A stretch of DNA of 64,000 nt from Ohtaekwangia sp035628875 (GCA_035628875.1 DASPIZ010000135.1:1-64000), one strand, 5' to 3'; numbered from the stretch's first letter, positions 46,260 through 55,713 are shown. Notes: generated by a model from the letters alone, not told the origin. Translations and numbers: made by a program.

Positions 46260-47735
46260 ATGAAAATATCGGTATTTATCTTTCTCGGATTTCTCCTTAT
46301 TCTGAGTATGTTCTCCCTGACTACTTACATCAATTTCCAGCTTGGAGAGCAGGTGGATGAAAATTCAACATGGCTTGCGCGTTCCACAGTGGTTGTCCGG
46401 CAGAGTAACCGTTTTCAACGAAACCTATTGAACATGGTAAGTGGGCTACGTGGCTACCTGCTTTCGGGTGAAATTTATTTTATCCAGGCCTACGACTCGG
46501 CGGCAATGGAAAACAAAGAAATATTGGTTGAATTACGTCATCAAATGCCACGGGAGTCCATTCAGGTAAGTGCGCTGAACCAGATTGAGGATCTCAACAA
46601 CGAATGGATAACCAACTTTGCAAAACCACTTATTGAAGCAAAAAGAAATTCAACAGATTCAGACAGTAGTCTTGTAGCTTTTAATAAAATCTATAAGGAA
46701 CGGCTAAATACCGGCGCGGAAGTAAGAATGAACAACCGCCTTCAGAATAAGTTGCGAAACTTTATCAACTATGAATACAGTTTGCGCGAGCTTCGCAAGG
46801 AAGCATTAGATCAATCCATTCAGAACACCCGCAAAACATCGGTATTATTAACATCATTTTCCATTATTACCGGCGTATTCATTGCAGCATTTTTGGCTTA
46901 CCGGATCTCAACCCGCATTGTACATATGGTAAAGATGGCCGACACCATCGCTTCGGGTAATTATGAAGTTAATCTGGATGATTCCGGTAAAGATGAATTA
47001 AGTAAGCTAGCGAAGTCGTTGAACCACATGTCGAGAGTGCTCTCGGAGAATATTGCTTTGTTAAAACGAAAAAATCAGGAACTGGATCAATTTGCACATA
47101 TCGTGTCGCACGACATGAAAGCCCCACTTCGTGGTATTGACAACGTAGTGACCTGGATTGAAGAAGATCATATTCATGAATTAAGTCCTAAAGTAAAAGA
47201 CTACATTGAACTAATTAAAGGCAGATTAATACGCGCGGAGAACCTCATCCGCGGGATTCTTTCCTATTCCCGCATTGGCAAGGAAGAAATTGAAAAGGAG
47301 GAAGTGGACGTTAACTCGTTGCTTTATGAAATCTACGAAACCATTTCCATTAAAGACAGTGTCAAAATTCAAATCCAACCGGGATTTCCAACGCTGATTA
47401 CAGAAAGAATACCACTGATGCAGATATTTAGCAACCTCATCAATAATGCGGTAAAGTATCACGATAAACCAAACGGCATAATTAAATTATATTCATTTGA
47501 ACATACCGATCATTATACCTTCTTTGTAGAAGATAATGGCCCGGGAATTGCGAAAAACTATCACAATAAAATTTTCGTTATTTTTCAGACGCTGAACGAA
47601 GTGAACTCTTTTGAAAGCACAGGCGTAGGTTTAGCAATTGTGAAAAAGATTTTGGAAGACCGCAAACAGCACATCAAATTAATTTCGGAACCAGGCAAAG
47701 GATCAATATTTTCTTTTACCTGGCCTAAAGCTTAG
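46260..47735 (+). CDS. CHASE3-domain sensor histidine kinase
   Basis: 491 residues. First membrane helix at 1-25, extracytoplasmic CHASE3 domain at about 30-180 (GLRGYLLSGEIYFIQAYDSAA), second helix at about 195-215 (TSFSIITGVFIAAFLAY), HAMP at about 220-270, HisKA with His284 (IVSHDMKAPLRGI), and HATPase (NLINNAVKYHDKP, EDNGPGIAKNY, STGVGLAIVKK). It is divergent from the poly-HAMP operon across 244 bases and 4 bases upstream of a receiver gene, which is its probable target. CHASE3 domains often bind small molecules; the ligand is unknown. Confidence 0.94.
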   Translation: MKISVFIFLGFLLILSMFSLTTYINFQLGEQVDENSTWLARSTVVVRQSNRFQRNLLNMVSGLRGYLLSGEIYFIQAYDSAAMENKEILVELRHQMPRESIQVSALNQIEDLNNEWITNFAKPLIEAKRNSTDSDSSLVAFNKIYKERLNTGAEVRMNNRLQNKLRNFINYEYSLRELRKEALDQSIQNTRKTSVLLTSFSIITGVFIAAFLAYRISTRIVHMVKMADTIASGNYEVNLDDSGKDELSKLAKSLNHMSRVLSENIALLKRKNQELDQFAHIVSHDMKAPLRGIDNVVTWIEEDHIHELSPKVKDYIELIKGRLIRAENLIRGILSYSRIGKEEIEKEEVDVNSLLYEIYETISIKDSVKIQIQPGFPTLITERIPLMQIFSNLINNAVKYHDKPNGIIKLYSFEHTDHYTFFVEDNGPGIAKNYHNKIFVIFQTLNEVNSFESTGVGLAIVKKILEDRKQHIKLISEPGKGSIFSFTWPKA

Positions 47736-47739
47736 ACCC

Positions 47740-48165
47740 ATGGAAAAAAAAGTCGTAGACATTTTATTGATTGAAGACGATAATCTCGATGTCATTGATA
47801 TGCAACGCTCACTCGATAAAATGAGTATTTTTCACCGGACGCAAGTTGCCCGGAATGGTGAAGAAGCGCTTGAAATTCTTGCGAAAGGAATTCCTTCTTC
47901 GTATTTACCTGACATTGTATTGCTGGACATCAACATGCCTAAAATGAATGGCTTTGAGTTCCTTCATGCGATCCGCAAAAACGATCTGTATAAGGATCTT
48001 AAGGTCTTCATTATTACAACCTCCGATGAGCGCGTTGACAGGGAAGCCGCAAAAAAACTTGGCGTATCGGGCTACATTGTAAAACCATTGAAGTTAAACA
48101 ATCCTTCGTCAATGGATTCGTTCAACCTGATGATCGATTTACTTAACATGAAAAGCGGCATTTAG
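47740..48165 (+). CDS. Single-domain response regulator (CheY/Rcp1-like)
   Basis: 141 residues and only a receiver: acidic pair Glu12-Asp13 (LLIEDDNLDV), phospho-acceptor Asp63 (LLDINMPKMNGFEFL), conserved Thr in ITTSDE and Lys in IVKPLK. It has the longer loop between strands seen in Rcp1-type regulators. Having no output domain it must act by protein contact. It is 4 bases after the CHASE3 kinase stop, so the two form a two-component pair. Confidence 0.93.
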   Translation: MEKKVVDILLIEDDNLDVIDMQRSLDKMSIFHRTQVARNGEEALEILAKGIPSSYLPDIVLLDINMPKMNGFEFLHAIRKNDLYKDLKVFIITTSDERVDREAAKKLGVSGYIVKPLKLNNPSSMDSFNLMIDLLNMKSGI

Positions 48166-48167
48166 AA

Positions 48168-48653
48168 TCACTTCTTCCTGCGTTTCTTTTTTTCGGAACG
48201 GCTATCCTTCTTTTCGTCTTTTTTATTTTCCGTTTCCCGTGCCGTAACTACTCCCTTGTTTTTATCTACAGTCTTACTACCTCCCGGAATTTTCGCTCCT
48301 GCAATGTTTAATGAAGCGCTTTGTTTGGTGTTGGTGCCATCCTCTTCACCTTCGCTGGCTGGTATTGCTGGAGAACCGGAAGAACTGTTCGTTCTTGTAC
48401 CCACATATCCGGTAGTATTTTGCTCCGTCATTTCATCTTGTGTATTGCCTGTCTGCTGGGCGACAGTATCTGCGTTTTCTGTATTCGCGTTTTCGGCAGT
48501 ACCATTTTCAGTATCGGGACTTTCGGTGTCATCTTGTACGAGTGTGTTCGTCGTTTCGGTTTGAGCAGCGCCGTTTTTATTTTCACCAGCTACCTGGCAA
48601 ATGCCTGTAACGCTGAAGCACAGATAAGTTACGATCGTTATGATATTTCTCAT
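48168..48653 (-). CDS. Secreted low-complexity protein, function unknown
   Basis: 161 residues: a signal peptide (VTYLCFSVTGICQ), a Thr/Asn/Glu-rich disordered segment (about 25-100, phrases such as TENGTAENANTENADT), a short more normal stretch, and a basic tail (EKKDSRSEKKKRRKK). No domain recognised. It lies 20 bases downstream of another small secreted-protein gene on the same strand, forming a pair. Composition is unlike the neighbours. It may be a real envelope protein or a rapidly evolving peptide; the signal peptide favours a real gene. Confidence 0.55.
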   Translation of the reverse strand: MRNIITIVTYLCFSVTGICQVAGENKNGAAQTETTNTLVQDDTESPDTENGTAENANTENADTVAQQTGNTQDEMTEQNTTGYVGTRTNSSSGSPAIPASEGEEDGTNTKQSASLNIAGAKIPGGSKTVDKNKGVVTARETENKKDEKKDSRSEKKKRRKK

Positions 48654-48673
48654 TTGGAAGTTTTTGATTTGAT

Positions 48674-48913
48674 TTAATTCAATTCCTGGGTGAGGGTTTC
48701 GGTATGCCGGGAAGCCAGTTCAAAAAATCCCCGTCTCTTAATCAGTTTTACTGTATCTCCGTGGCAATCCACCGCTAAGCCGGCCTCAATGATGGTGTAT
48801 CCTGAACAATGTATTTTAACTTCAGCCTCCTCTTCCTGTTGTTTGAAATTCGCTCCAATCATAATAAATCCGATCGCAAGAAGCGTGGATATTGCGGTGA
48901 ATCCTTTTTTCAT
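48674..48913 (-). CDS. Small secreted protein with two cysteines
   Basis: 79 residues. A signal peptide or membrane helix (AISTLLAIGFIMIGANF) is followed by KIHCSGYTIIEAGLAVDCHGDTVKLI and a charged end. Cys36 and Cys50 could form a disulfide. It is upstream of the low-complexity protein gene by 20 bases. No family recognised. Confidence 0.5.
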   Translation of the reverse strand: MKKGFTAISTLLAIGFIMIGANFKQQEEEAEVKIHCSGYTIIEAGLAVDCHGDTVKLIKRRGFFELASRHTETLTQELN

Positions 48914-49217
48914 AATCCTGATATTTAATTTGACTCTAGACCAAATGCCCCAGGCTTTATCAGTTAAAAATTAAATACCACCTGTCAATTTCAATTTCCA
49001 AATCAAGGGAACTGCTTTATTCGTTCATAGACCGCCAATTAAAGTGCTTTATTTGCTGCTCGCTGTAAGATACTGTGGCTCATGATGTGGTGAAATGCAA
49101 CAGATCAGTAGGGCGCACCGACGAGGTTCTGCGGAAATAGCCACTGGTTCCCCCGGTTATTAGCTTTAATTTTATTGCCCTATCAGACCTGGATCAAAAC
49201 TAAGTACCAAAAGCAAA
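48914..49217. other. Intergenic region without visible gene
   Basis: I see no coding frame and no strong structure here apart from the terminator just after it. Confidence 0.6.
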
Positions 49218-49242
49218 AGACCTCACTTCACGAGCGAGGTCT
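49218..49242 (-). terminator. Terminator of the REC-kinase gene
   Basis: AGACCTC and GAGGTCT (7 bp) around an 11-base loop; on the minus strand TTTTGCTTTT follows. It is 68 bases behind the kinase stop. Confidence 0.55.
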
Positions 49243-49309
49243 CCATTTGCCTAACGTATTTTTAAACCAATGAATTCATACTAAAATTTGCTGCCAGCCA
49301 GCAGGAACG

Positions 49310-50440
49310 CTACAGGCTTTCCCCAGACAAGTGGTTCTTAACACGTATCAGAAAACGTGTTCCTTCACCCACCACCGATTTAACATCGATTGTACCATTT
49401 AATTTATCAGTGGCCTCTTTTACAATGTATAAGCCAAGACCCGCACCCTCCTTCTGCATCGTTGCCCTGAAAAACATGTCAAACACTTTTTGTATATACT
49501 CCTCTTGAATCCCAATACCATTATCTTCAAATCTGATATCAGCATACGTTGATGTTGTTGTAATCTCAATTTTCAGAAACGGGTTTGATTTAAACGGATC
49601 CGCATACTTAAAAGCATTTGAAATAAGATTGTTAAAAATGACGGATAATCGATACGCATCAGAATAGAACGGATAATCATCGTCGATGGAAATCTCTTTG
49701 GCGATTAAGTCAGCTCCCGGCATATATTCCATGCGCTCCAGGTTATCCTGGACAAGTTTTGAGAAATCAATCTTTTCAATTGCCAATTCTTTTCTGGCAT
49801 TCCGTGAGTAATCGATAATTTCACGCAGTGTTTCGTCGAGTTTCTGGATACTGCGTTCCATCATGCCAAAATATTGCATGAAATTATTACCCTGTTTTGC
49901 ATCTTCGATCTTAGCCAGATTAAGTAATCCCATCACGGAACTAAGGGGAGCTTTTAAGTTATGGGATACGCTGTAAACAAAGCTATCCAACTCTTTATTG
50001 ATTTTAGTAAGCTCTTCGTTTTGTAAAACAAGTTCTTCTGTTGCGCGGATTTTTGCTACTTCATCCTCACGATGTTTTAACGCACTGTTTATGGCTGAAG
50101 GCAGACGTGCAAGATTAGATTTCAACACATAGTTATCAGCCCCCTGCTTAAGTGTGTTCACGGCAAACTCTTCAGACACCGCACCGGTAACTACGATAAA
50201 AGGAATTTGTAATCCTTCTTTACGACATAACTTTAATGCCTCCACGGAATTAAACTGGGGAAGTGCGTGGTCGGAGAGGATAACGTCTGCTTTAAATTCA
50301 TCCAGCGCCAGAAGAAACTCTTCACGCGTGTCGACTCGTTTGGTTTTAACATGAAGTCCCGCCCTGGTAAGTACCCGGTGAATCATTTCCATATCGTCCT
50401 CCAAATCCTCGAGCACAAGTACCTTTAAATCCTTTTCCAT
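49310..50440 (-). CDS. Receiver-histidine kinase hybrid
   Basis: 376 residues, soluble. Receiver 1-125 with Asp57 (ILSDHALPQFNS), coiled-coil linker, HisKA with His160 (YSVSHNLKAPLSSV) and HATPase with NLISNAFKYADP, EDNGIGIQEEY and GAGLGLYIVKE. Built like the 420-residue protein encoded at 38301 but only moderately similar, so not a recent copy. It is the last member of the signalling island, transcribed alone and ending at a hairpin terminator. Partner unknown. Confidence 0.92.
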   Translation of the reverse strand: MEKDLKVLVLEDLEDDMEMIHRVLTRAGLHVKTKRVDTREEFLLALDEFKADVILSDHALPQFNSVEALKLCRKEGLQIPFIVVTGAVSEEFAVNTLKQGADNYVLKSNLARLPSAINSALKHREDEVAKIRATEELVLQNEELTKINKELDSFVYSVSHNLKAPLSSVMGLLNLAKIEDAKQGNNFMQYFGMMERSIQKLDETLREIIDYSRNARKELAIEKIDFSKLVQDNLERMEYMPGADLIAKEISIDDDYPFYSDAYRLSVIFNNLISNAFKYADPFKSNPFLKIEITTTSTYADIRFEDNGIGIQEEYIQKVFDMFFRATMQKEGAGLGLYIVKEATDKLNGTIDVKSVVGEGTRFLIRVKNHLSGESL

Positions 50441-50768
50441 GTTAAATTTTCATTATTAATATATTCCAATAGTATTACTGTAAACTTTATTCCAGCCGCT
50501 TAGCTTGTTTATCTGTCACTTTTAACAGCAGCTTCTTAAATCGTTTGTAGAACTATTACCTCAACGGATTTTCGGACTTATTTATCCGCAGATGTAGGAA
50601 AATGATACGTTTTACATTAAATGAATTAAGTTTAATTGACAAGAGTAAAGTAATTGGCGCCTATACCTGCCGTTGATAGCGTTTGGAACTTTTCAACGAA
50701 TAAACTCCTTTAATATCTGAATTATCAATGCGCTGTCCTGCATCTATTAAAACTTCGGAGATACACAC
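50441..50768. other. Intergenic region between divergent genes
   Basis: A/T-rich, holds the promoters of the flanking divergent genes, but no recognisable consensus or structure is seen. Confidence 0.5.
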
Positions 50769-51968
50769 ATGAAAAATTTAGCATTTGTTTCGCTCATGCT
50801 CACAAGTGGTATGATGAGCTGTTCAGAGGAAGCATCTTCACTGAAACCAATTGATGAAACTTCAATACGTCGTCTTTATTCTGCCGATTCAATTAACCAT
50901 ATTAATCTGGCCACGTTGCAACAGTTTTCGGCGCTGGCAGGAAATCATAAAATCACGGCCTTAGTACAACATGGCGTGGAAACGTTCCGCATAGTGTATA
51001 CAACTACATTCCATGGAAAAACCATTCAGGCAAGCGGTTTATTATACCTTCCTTCAAACCTCAAAGAACCAGCACCATTAATTAGCCTTCAACATGGAAC
51101 CACATTCAGAAAAGATGAAGCACCTTCCGCAGCAGAACAATTTACCGGTATGGAGTACTTCGCTTCAGCCGGATATATCGCGTTGATGCCGGATTATATT
51201 GGCTATGGTGCCTCATCAGAGTTCTTCCATCCGTATTATGACCGTGAAAGTGCTGCCTTATCGGTTATCGATATGATCCACGCCGTAAAAGAATTTCTGA
51301 ATACAAAAGAAATTGCCTTCAATGAACAATTGTTCCTGGCCGGATACTCCGAAGGTGGTTACGTAACCCTTGCAGCAGCAGAAGAAATCGAATCGAATCC
51401 TGAACACAACCTTAACGTTACTGCCGTTGCTGCAGGAGCCGGAGGTTATGACCTTGTGTCGATGTTGAAAAGCGTTACTTCCTCGTCTTACTATACTTAC
51501 CCAAGTTATCTCGCTTTTGTACTAATGTCCTACAATACCACGTATGGATGGGACCGTTCACTGACTGATTTCTTTCACGAAAAATATGCGACCATTCTGC
51601 CCACGTATATGAATGGAAATTATGGAGGCGGGCAAATCAATTCGAAACTAACAACAAAAGTATCATCATTGCTCGCACCAGAATTTTATCAGCAACTCAC
51701 TGACGAATCCAAGGAACCTGTGCTGCGCAAAGCCCTTCATGATAACAGCGTTAGCGGATGGAAGACCAATATTCCGATTCGTTTGTATCATGGAACAGGG
51801 GACGAAATAATTCCTTACCAAAATTCAGAAACAACATTGAAGAATTTTAAGGCAGCAGGAAGTCACGATGTTTCGCTCACACTTATTCCGGGCGGAACAC
51901 ATGGGAGCAGTTTTGTTCGCATGCTCGAAAAATTCGTTCCGTGGTTTGAAACACTGCGCAAAGGGTAA
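50769..51968 (+). CDS. Secreted alpha/beta-hydrolase lipoprotein (secretory-lipase-like)
   Basis: 399 residues with a lipoprotein signal (LTSGMMSC, lipidated Cys18). The hydrolase fold has nucleophile Ser194 in AGYSEGGYVT, acid Asp in HGTGDEIIPY (about 347) and His in PGGTHGSSF (about 380). The oxyanion region is ISLQHGTTF with PDYIGYGAS before it. Fold and length fit lipases/esterases of the LIP/secretory type, or acyl-peptide-type peptidases. Substrate not deducible; acts in the envelope. Confidence 0.85.
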   Translation: MKNLAFVSLMLTSGMMSCSEEASSLKPIDETSIRRLYSADSINHINLATLQQFSALAGNHKITALVQHGVETFRIVYTTTFHGKTIQASGLLYLPSNLKEPAPLISLQHGTTFRKDEAPSAAEQFTGMEYFASAGYIALMPDYIGYGASSEFFHPYYDRESAALSVIDMIHAVKEFLNTKEIAFNEQLFLAGYSEGGYVTLAAAEEIESNPEHNLNVTAVAAGAGGYDLVSMLKSVTSSSYYTYPSYLAFVLMSYNTTYGWDRSLTDFFHEKYATILPTYMNGNYGGGQINSKLTTKVSSLLAPEFYQQLTDESKEPVLRKALHDNSVSGWKTNIPIRLYHGTGDEIIPYQNSETTLKNFKAAGSHDVSLTLIPGGTHGSSFVRMLEKFVPWFETLRKG

Positions 51969-52332
51969 GGTGAAAAGTTATTAGCGATAATGTACGAGCG
52001 TGTAGAAGAAGCTACGAGCCAATAGCTTTGAGCCGCGTTTGTTTTGATAACTAACAAGTTTCCGATAACACCTTCGAACAGGTGTAGGGCCAGGTTACTA
52101 GATTTTTAACCATCCCCGTTCAGCTATTCGCTGAACATTCCCTCCTTATTCAAGGATGGGAGTTGGGGGCTGCATCTCAATCGGTGGCCAGGAACATTCA
52201 ACAATTTCGATATCAGTTCGTTGTCGAGGACCGACCTCAAACTTCAAACCTCAAACATCAAACGTCAAACAATTTCACTAACCCATCGTTTTCGAAATTT
52301 CAAACTTTCAACCATGAACCTTGAACCATGAA
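51969..52332. repeat. Repeat-rich spacer: hairpins and heptad arrays
   Basis: It contains a GTTCAGC-TATTC-GCTGAAC hairpin (52118-52136), a second hairpin CCCTCCTT/AAGGA-T-GGG (about 52140-52160), five heptads of the type nTCAAAC (52236-52270) and three of AACCnTG (52310-52330) that run up to the stop codon of the PAS protein gene. Confidence 0.8.
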
Positions 52333-53109
52333 CTATTTCCGCTTATTCATCGACTGTAACCTCTCGTTGACAAAAATCAATTCGGCATTGACCTGTTCGG
52401 TTGCGCGTGCCCGGAACATAAGTTCTTCATTGAGACGTTCGAGGTGAAGGGTTCGCTGGGCTATTTTTTGTTCGATCGTCTGGTCCATAGTCCTTAATTC
52501 TGTTTCTGCTTTCACCTGGGCTGTGACATCACTCAGGAGGAACAATAATTTACGATTGTTGTTTCGCACAGCCTCAAGCTGAATAATGACTTCTTTTTTC
52601 TCATTATTAGTCATTCGCCAACTGCCTAATTTCCGATAGCTGTCGGTCAGGCGATTCGAAACAGACTGACTCATAAAGCGATCGCGCTCTGATTCAATAA
52701 TCAGGTCTTGCAGGTGCATCGTTCTAAATCCAATAGCATCGTAACCGAATATTTTTTGAGCCGACTCGTTGCTATCTGAAACCTGAAGCGTTTTTACATC
52801 AACCAAAATTAACGGACATGGATTTTTTAAAAACAAGTTGTGATTCTCCTGGGTTTTAGTCATCAACGATTGATGAAGATCATGGACGAGGTAAAAAAGA
52901 AATCCACCGGTTACCCCGATAAACATTACCCCTTTTAGGATGTGGATGTGCGACATTTCCAGCAACATGTTATCCGGCCCCATCCACGACAAAATCGAAT
53001 CCGAAAAAAGGATCCAAAGCATACCTAAAACGACATACTTAACGGTGAGTGACACCGCAGGGCTCACAAGCTCTTTAGCTTCCGGAGAAACAGCATTTTG
53101 CTTAAGCAT
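52333..53109 (-). CDS. Membrane PAS-domain protein without kinase domain
   Basis: 258 residues. Two membrane helices (VKYVVLGMLWILFSDSILSW and HILKGVMFIGVTGGFLFYLVHDL) of the type that precedes PAS-kinases, a PAS domain at about 95-205 (NPCPLILVDVKTLQVSDSNESAQKIFGYDAIGF) with a PAC-like end, then a coiled coil to the C-terminus (ELRTMDQTIEQKIAQRTLHLERLNEELM). HisKA/HATPase would normally follow but the frame stops at MNKRK, immediately before the heptad repeats. Either a stand-alone sensor that acts by contact or a kinase that has lost its catalytic half. The N-terminus is complete. Confidence 0.82.
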   Translation of the reverse strand: MLKQNAVSPEAKELVSPAVSLTVKYVVLGMLWILFSDSILSWMGPDNMLLEMSHIHILKGVMFIGVTGGFLFYLVHDLHQSLMTKTQENHNLFLKNPCPLILVDVKTLQVSDSNESAQKIFGYDAIGFRTMHLQDLIIESERDRFMSQSVSNRLTDSYRKLGSWRMTNNEKKEVIIQLEAVRNNNRKLLFLLSDVTAQVKAETELRTMDQTIEQKIAQRTLHLERLNEELMFRARATEQVNAELIFVNERLQSMNKRK

Positions 53110-53295
53110 CCTTATATGGCGATAAAATCAAAAAGAAAAGACTGCAAAGTACGTAGCAGCTGCTGTTCGGAGACCTCAACTTTGGATCTAGGTTGTTTCG
53201 TGTAAGTTTTTCGTTTAATCTTCCGAAATGATGGTTGGTTAGGCATTTTATCGGGATGAATCCAATGTAGAGATTCAAGCAAAAGCCAGGAAAAG

Positions 53296-53367
53296 TGGTC
53301 CCACCGGGAATCGAACCCAGATCTAGAGTTTAGGAAACTCCTATTCTATCCGTTGAACTATGAGACC
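53296..53367 (-). tRNA. tRNA-Arg (anticodon CCT)
   Basis: 72 bases on the minus strand: acceptor stem GGTCTCA/TGGGACC, anticodon stem GGAGT/ACTCT with loop TTCCTAA (anticodon CCT), and T arm GGGTTCGATTCCC. Discriminator A, no encoded CCA. The rest of the 53110-53553 gap shows nothing else. Confidence 0.95.
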
Positions 53368-53553
53368 TTAAAACCAGCAGGAAGTTGCTCCCGGATGGAA
53401 AAATGTGCCGCAAAGATATAAGTTTAAGCTAAATATGGATAAATCTCACAGCCTTTGACAAGGGATAATTTTTGCAACCTCGGCTTAGAATTTCATTTTT
53501 GAGCAGTCCAAAGAAACCGTCACATACCCTGACATCCGGAGATTACACGCTAA

Positions 53554-54273
53554 TTATTTTTGTTGTGCGCCAAACACACGTTTTAATAATTCAGTAGTGC
53601 GGGCTGCGGGATTAGCACGAATGTTCTTCTCCTCTTTGGCAATCATCACAAACAAACCTTCTATCGCTTTGTCTGTTGCATAATCATCCAGGTCGGGATT
53701 CACTTTTTGTACCATTGGAATCTGATTATACCGCGTTACGATGTCACTGTAATATCTTGTAGCATTCACTTTCTCCAGGCTCTTTCGGATAACCGGTTTG
53801 AATTTTTCCTTTAGCTGGGCAGACGTTGTACGTACCAGAAATTGGGTGGCTGCATCCTCTTCACCACGGAGTATTGCCCAAGCATCATCGATTGTCATTT
53901 GTTTGATGGCCGTTATAAAAATTGGTTTAGCCTCCTTAGCCGCATCTTCAGCACCCCGATTCAACGTGAGTATGAACTTATCCACTTCTTTTCCCAGGCC
54001 AACCTGGCGTAACCGGTCTTCCACTTTTTTTACGTCGGGCGGAAATGGAATTTTTATTTCCGGATTTTTAAAATAGCCATCCAGTTGTGAGGCAATATCA
54101 GATCCGTTGCTTATTCCTTTTATTAATGCTTCTTTTAAACCCTCAGTAACTTCCAAAGTTGTCAATGCCTTATCACCGCCAATCACCTCACTCACCTCGC
54201 CCAATGTCTGGTTGATCTGAGCTGTTGTACAACCCAACAATAAAACAGATAAAATTAAAATACTCTTTTTCAT
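53554..54273 (-). CDS. DUF4197 lipoprotein
   Basis: 239 residues with a lipoprotein signal (LSVLLLGC, lipidated Cys15). The DUF4197 body is mostly helical: GLKEALIKGISNGSDIASQLDGYFKNPEIKIPFPP, QMTIDDAWAILRGEEDAATQFL, and DDYATDKAIEGLFVMIAKEEKNIRANPAAR. The family is widespread in Gram-negative envelopes and of unknown function. Anchored to a membrane facing the periplasm. Single gene. Confidence 0.92.
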   Translation of the reverse strand: MKKSILILSVLLLGCTTAQINQTLGEVSEVIGGDKALTTLEVTEGLKEALIKGISNGSDIASQLDGYFKNPEIKIPFPPDVKKVEDRLRQVGLGKEVDKFILTLNRGAEDAAKEAKPIFITAIKQMTIDDAWAILRGEEDAATQFLVRTTSAQLKEKFKPVIRKSLEKVNATRYYSDIVTRYNQIPMVQKVNPDLDDYATDKAIEGLFVMIAKEEKNIRANPAARTTELLKRVFGAQQK

Positions 54274-54468
54274 ATCAATATGCTGTTAAGCTGAACCGTT
54301 ACCTTCCGATTATATTGCGACTGAAAGGTAATCATTTCCAACTAATTCTATGCCCGGTTCATCTGTTGCTGAAACCTTTGTATACACTAATGCATCAGAC
54401 GTTTGTTTATTAACCAAGACTGGTTTCCTTTGTAGAACGTTGACTGTTGAGCGAATTCAAAATGACTT

Positions 54469-55713
54469 ATGAAAATTATTGTAGCCGAGTTATTAACCAT
54501 AGGTGATGAACTACTCTATGGACAGATCACAGACACCAATTCAAAATGGATGAGTGTTGCATTAAGTGATGAAGGAATTAAGGTAATCAGAAAAACAACC
54601 GTCGGAGATCAGGAAGACGAAATACTTACAGCCCTTGCTGAGGCTGAGCGCCGTGCAGATATTATTTTGATAACGGGTGGCCTTGGCCCCACCAATGATG
54701 ACCTTACAAAACCTTGTCTTGCAAAATATTTTAACTGTGGCCTTGCACTTCATGAAGAAGCTTTAAACGAAGTAACAGCTTTTTTTCAAAGCCGGGGGCG
54801 AGCACTCACAGAAATGAATCGTCAACAGGCAATGCTGCCGGTCTGCTGCAAGAAAATTACCAATGCGATGGGTACTGCTCCGGGAATGTGGTTTGAAAGA
54901 AATGGTAAAGTGTTTGTATCTATGCCAGGGGTGCCCCATGAGATGAAAACCATGATGACCAACATCATCATACCAAAATTAAAGGAGACCTACGCTACGC
55001 CTTTTATCTACCATAAGGTTATCCGAACGGTTGGCATTGGAGAATCGTTTCTCGCGGAGAAAATTTCCACGTGGGAAAGAGCGCTTCCTTCGCACATCAG
55101 ACTCGCATATCTGCCAAGTTTAGGTGAAGTGAAATTACGACTCACATCCATCGGTGCCGATCAGGACATTCTAGAAACACAAACAGAACAGCTTATAACA
55201 CAGTTAAAAGATCTGGCTGGTGAATACATCTATGGTTATGGTGAAGATCCGCTCGAAGTCGCGCTTGGCAAAACACTACGCGAAAAAAAATTAACGGTAG
55301 CAGTTGCGGAAAGCTGTACAGGTGGATATTTATCACATCTCATCACGAGTGTTCCGGGCAGCTCCGATTACTTTCTTGGGAGTCTTATTCCCTACGCCTA
55401 CGAAATTAAAATGCGTGAACTGGGTGTGAACCAGGAAACACTCGATCAACATGGTGCGGTAAGCGAACCGACAATAATCGAAATGGCAAGTCTCGTACGA
55501 AAGAAATTCAAGACACGTATTGGTGTGGCTACCAGTGGCATCGCCGGACCTGCGGGTGCTACACCGGAAAAGCCTGTTGGCACCGTATGGATTGCTTATT
55601 CCGATGAAGACAAAACTGTTACACGCAAATTGCAATTGAGTTCGGACAGGCTCATTAATATCCGTTTGGCGTCGCTGGCTGCATTAAACCTGATGCGTTT
55701 GAATTTAGCCTAA
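54469..55713 (+). CDS. cinA: CinA: nucleotide-amide hydrolase
   Basis: 414 residues with both halves: MoCF/COG1058-type domain to about 170 (AELLTIGDELLYGQITDTNSKW, ITGGLGPTNDDLTKP, MPGVPHEMKTMM) and the PncC-type NMN amidase domain from about 255 (VAVAESCTGGYLSHLITSVPGSSDYFLG, SGIAGPAGATPEKPVGTVWIA). It recycles pyridine nucleotides by cleaving the amide of NMN and hydrolysing ADP-ribose; historically linked with competence. Cytoplasmic and transcribed alone. Confidence 0.95.
   Translation: MKIIVAELLTIGDELLYGQITDTNSKWMSVALSDEGIKVIRKTTVGDQEDEILTALAEAERRADIILITGGLGPTNDDLTKPCLAKYFNCGLALHEEALNEVTAFFQSRGRALTEMNRQQAMLPVCCKKITNAMGTAPGMWFERNGKVFVSMPGVPHEMKTMMTNIIIPKLKETYATPFIYHKVIRTVGIGESFLAEKISTWERALPSHIRLAYLPSLGEVKLRLTSIGADQDILETQTEQLITQLKDLAGEYIYGYGEDPLEVALGKTLREKKLTVAVAESCTGGYLSHLITSVPGSSDYFLGSLIPYAYEIKMRELGVNQETLDQHGAVSEPTIIEMASLVRKKFKTRIGVATSGIAGPAGATPEKPVGTVWIAYSDEDKTVTRKLQLSSDRLINIRLASLAALNLMRLNLA

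Noticed and set aside
48321..48677. 118-residue plus-strand frame opposite the low-complexity protein
   Set aside because: Mirror of the Thr/Asn/Glu-rich gene, equally low-complexity; the minus-strand frame has a signal peptide and this one does not.
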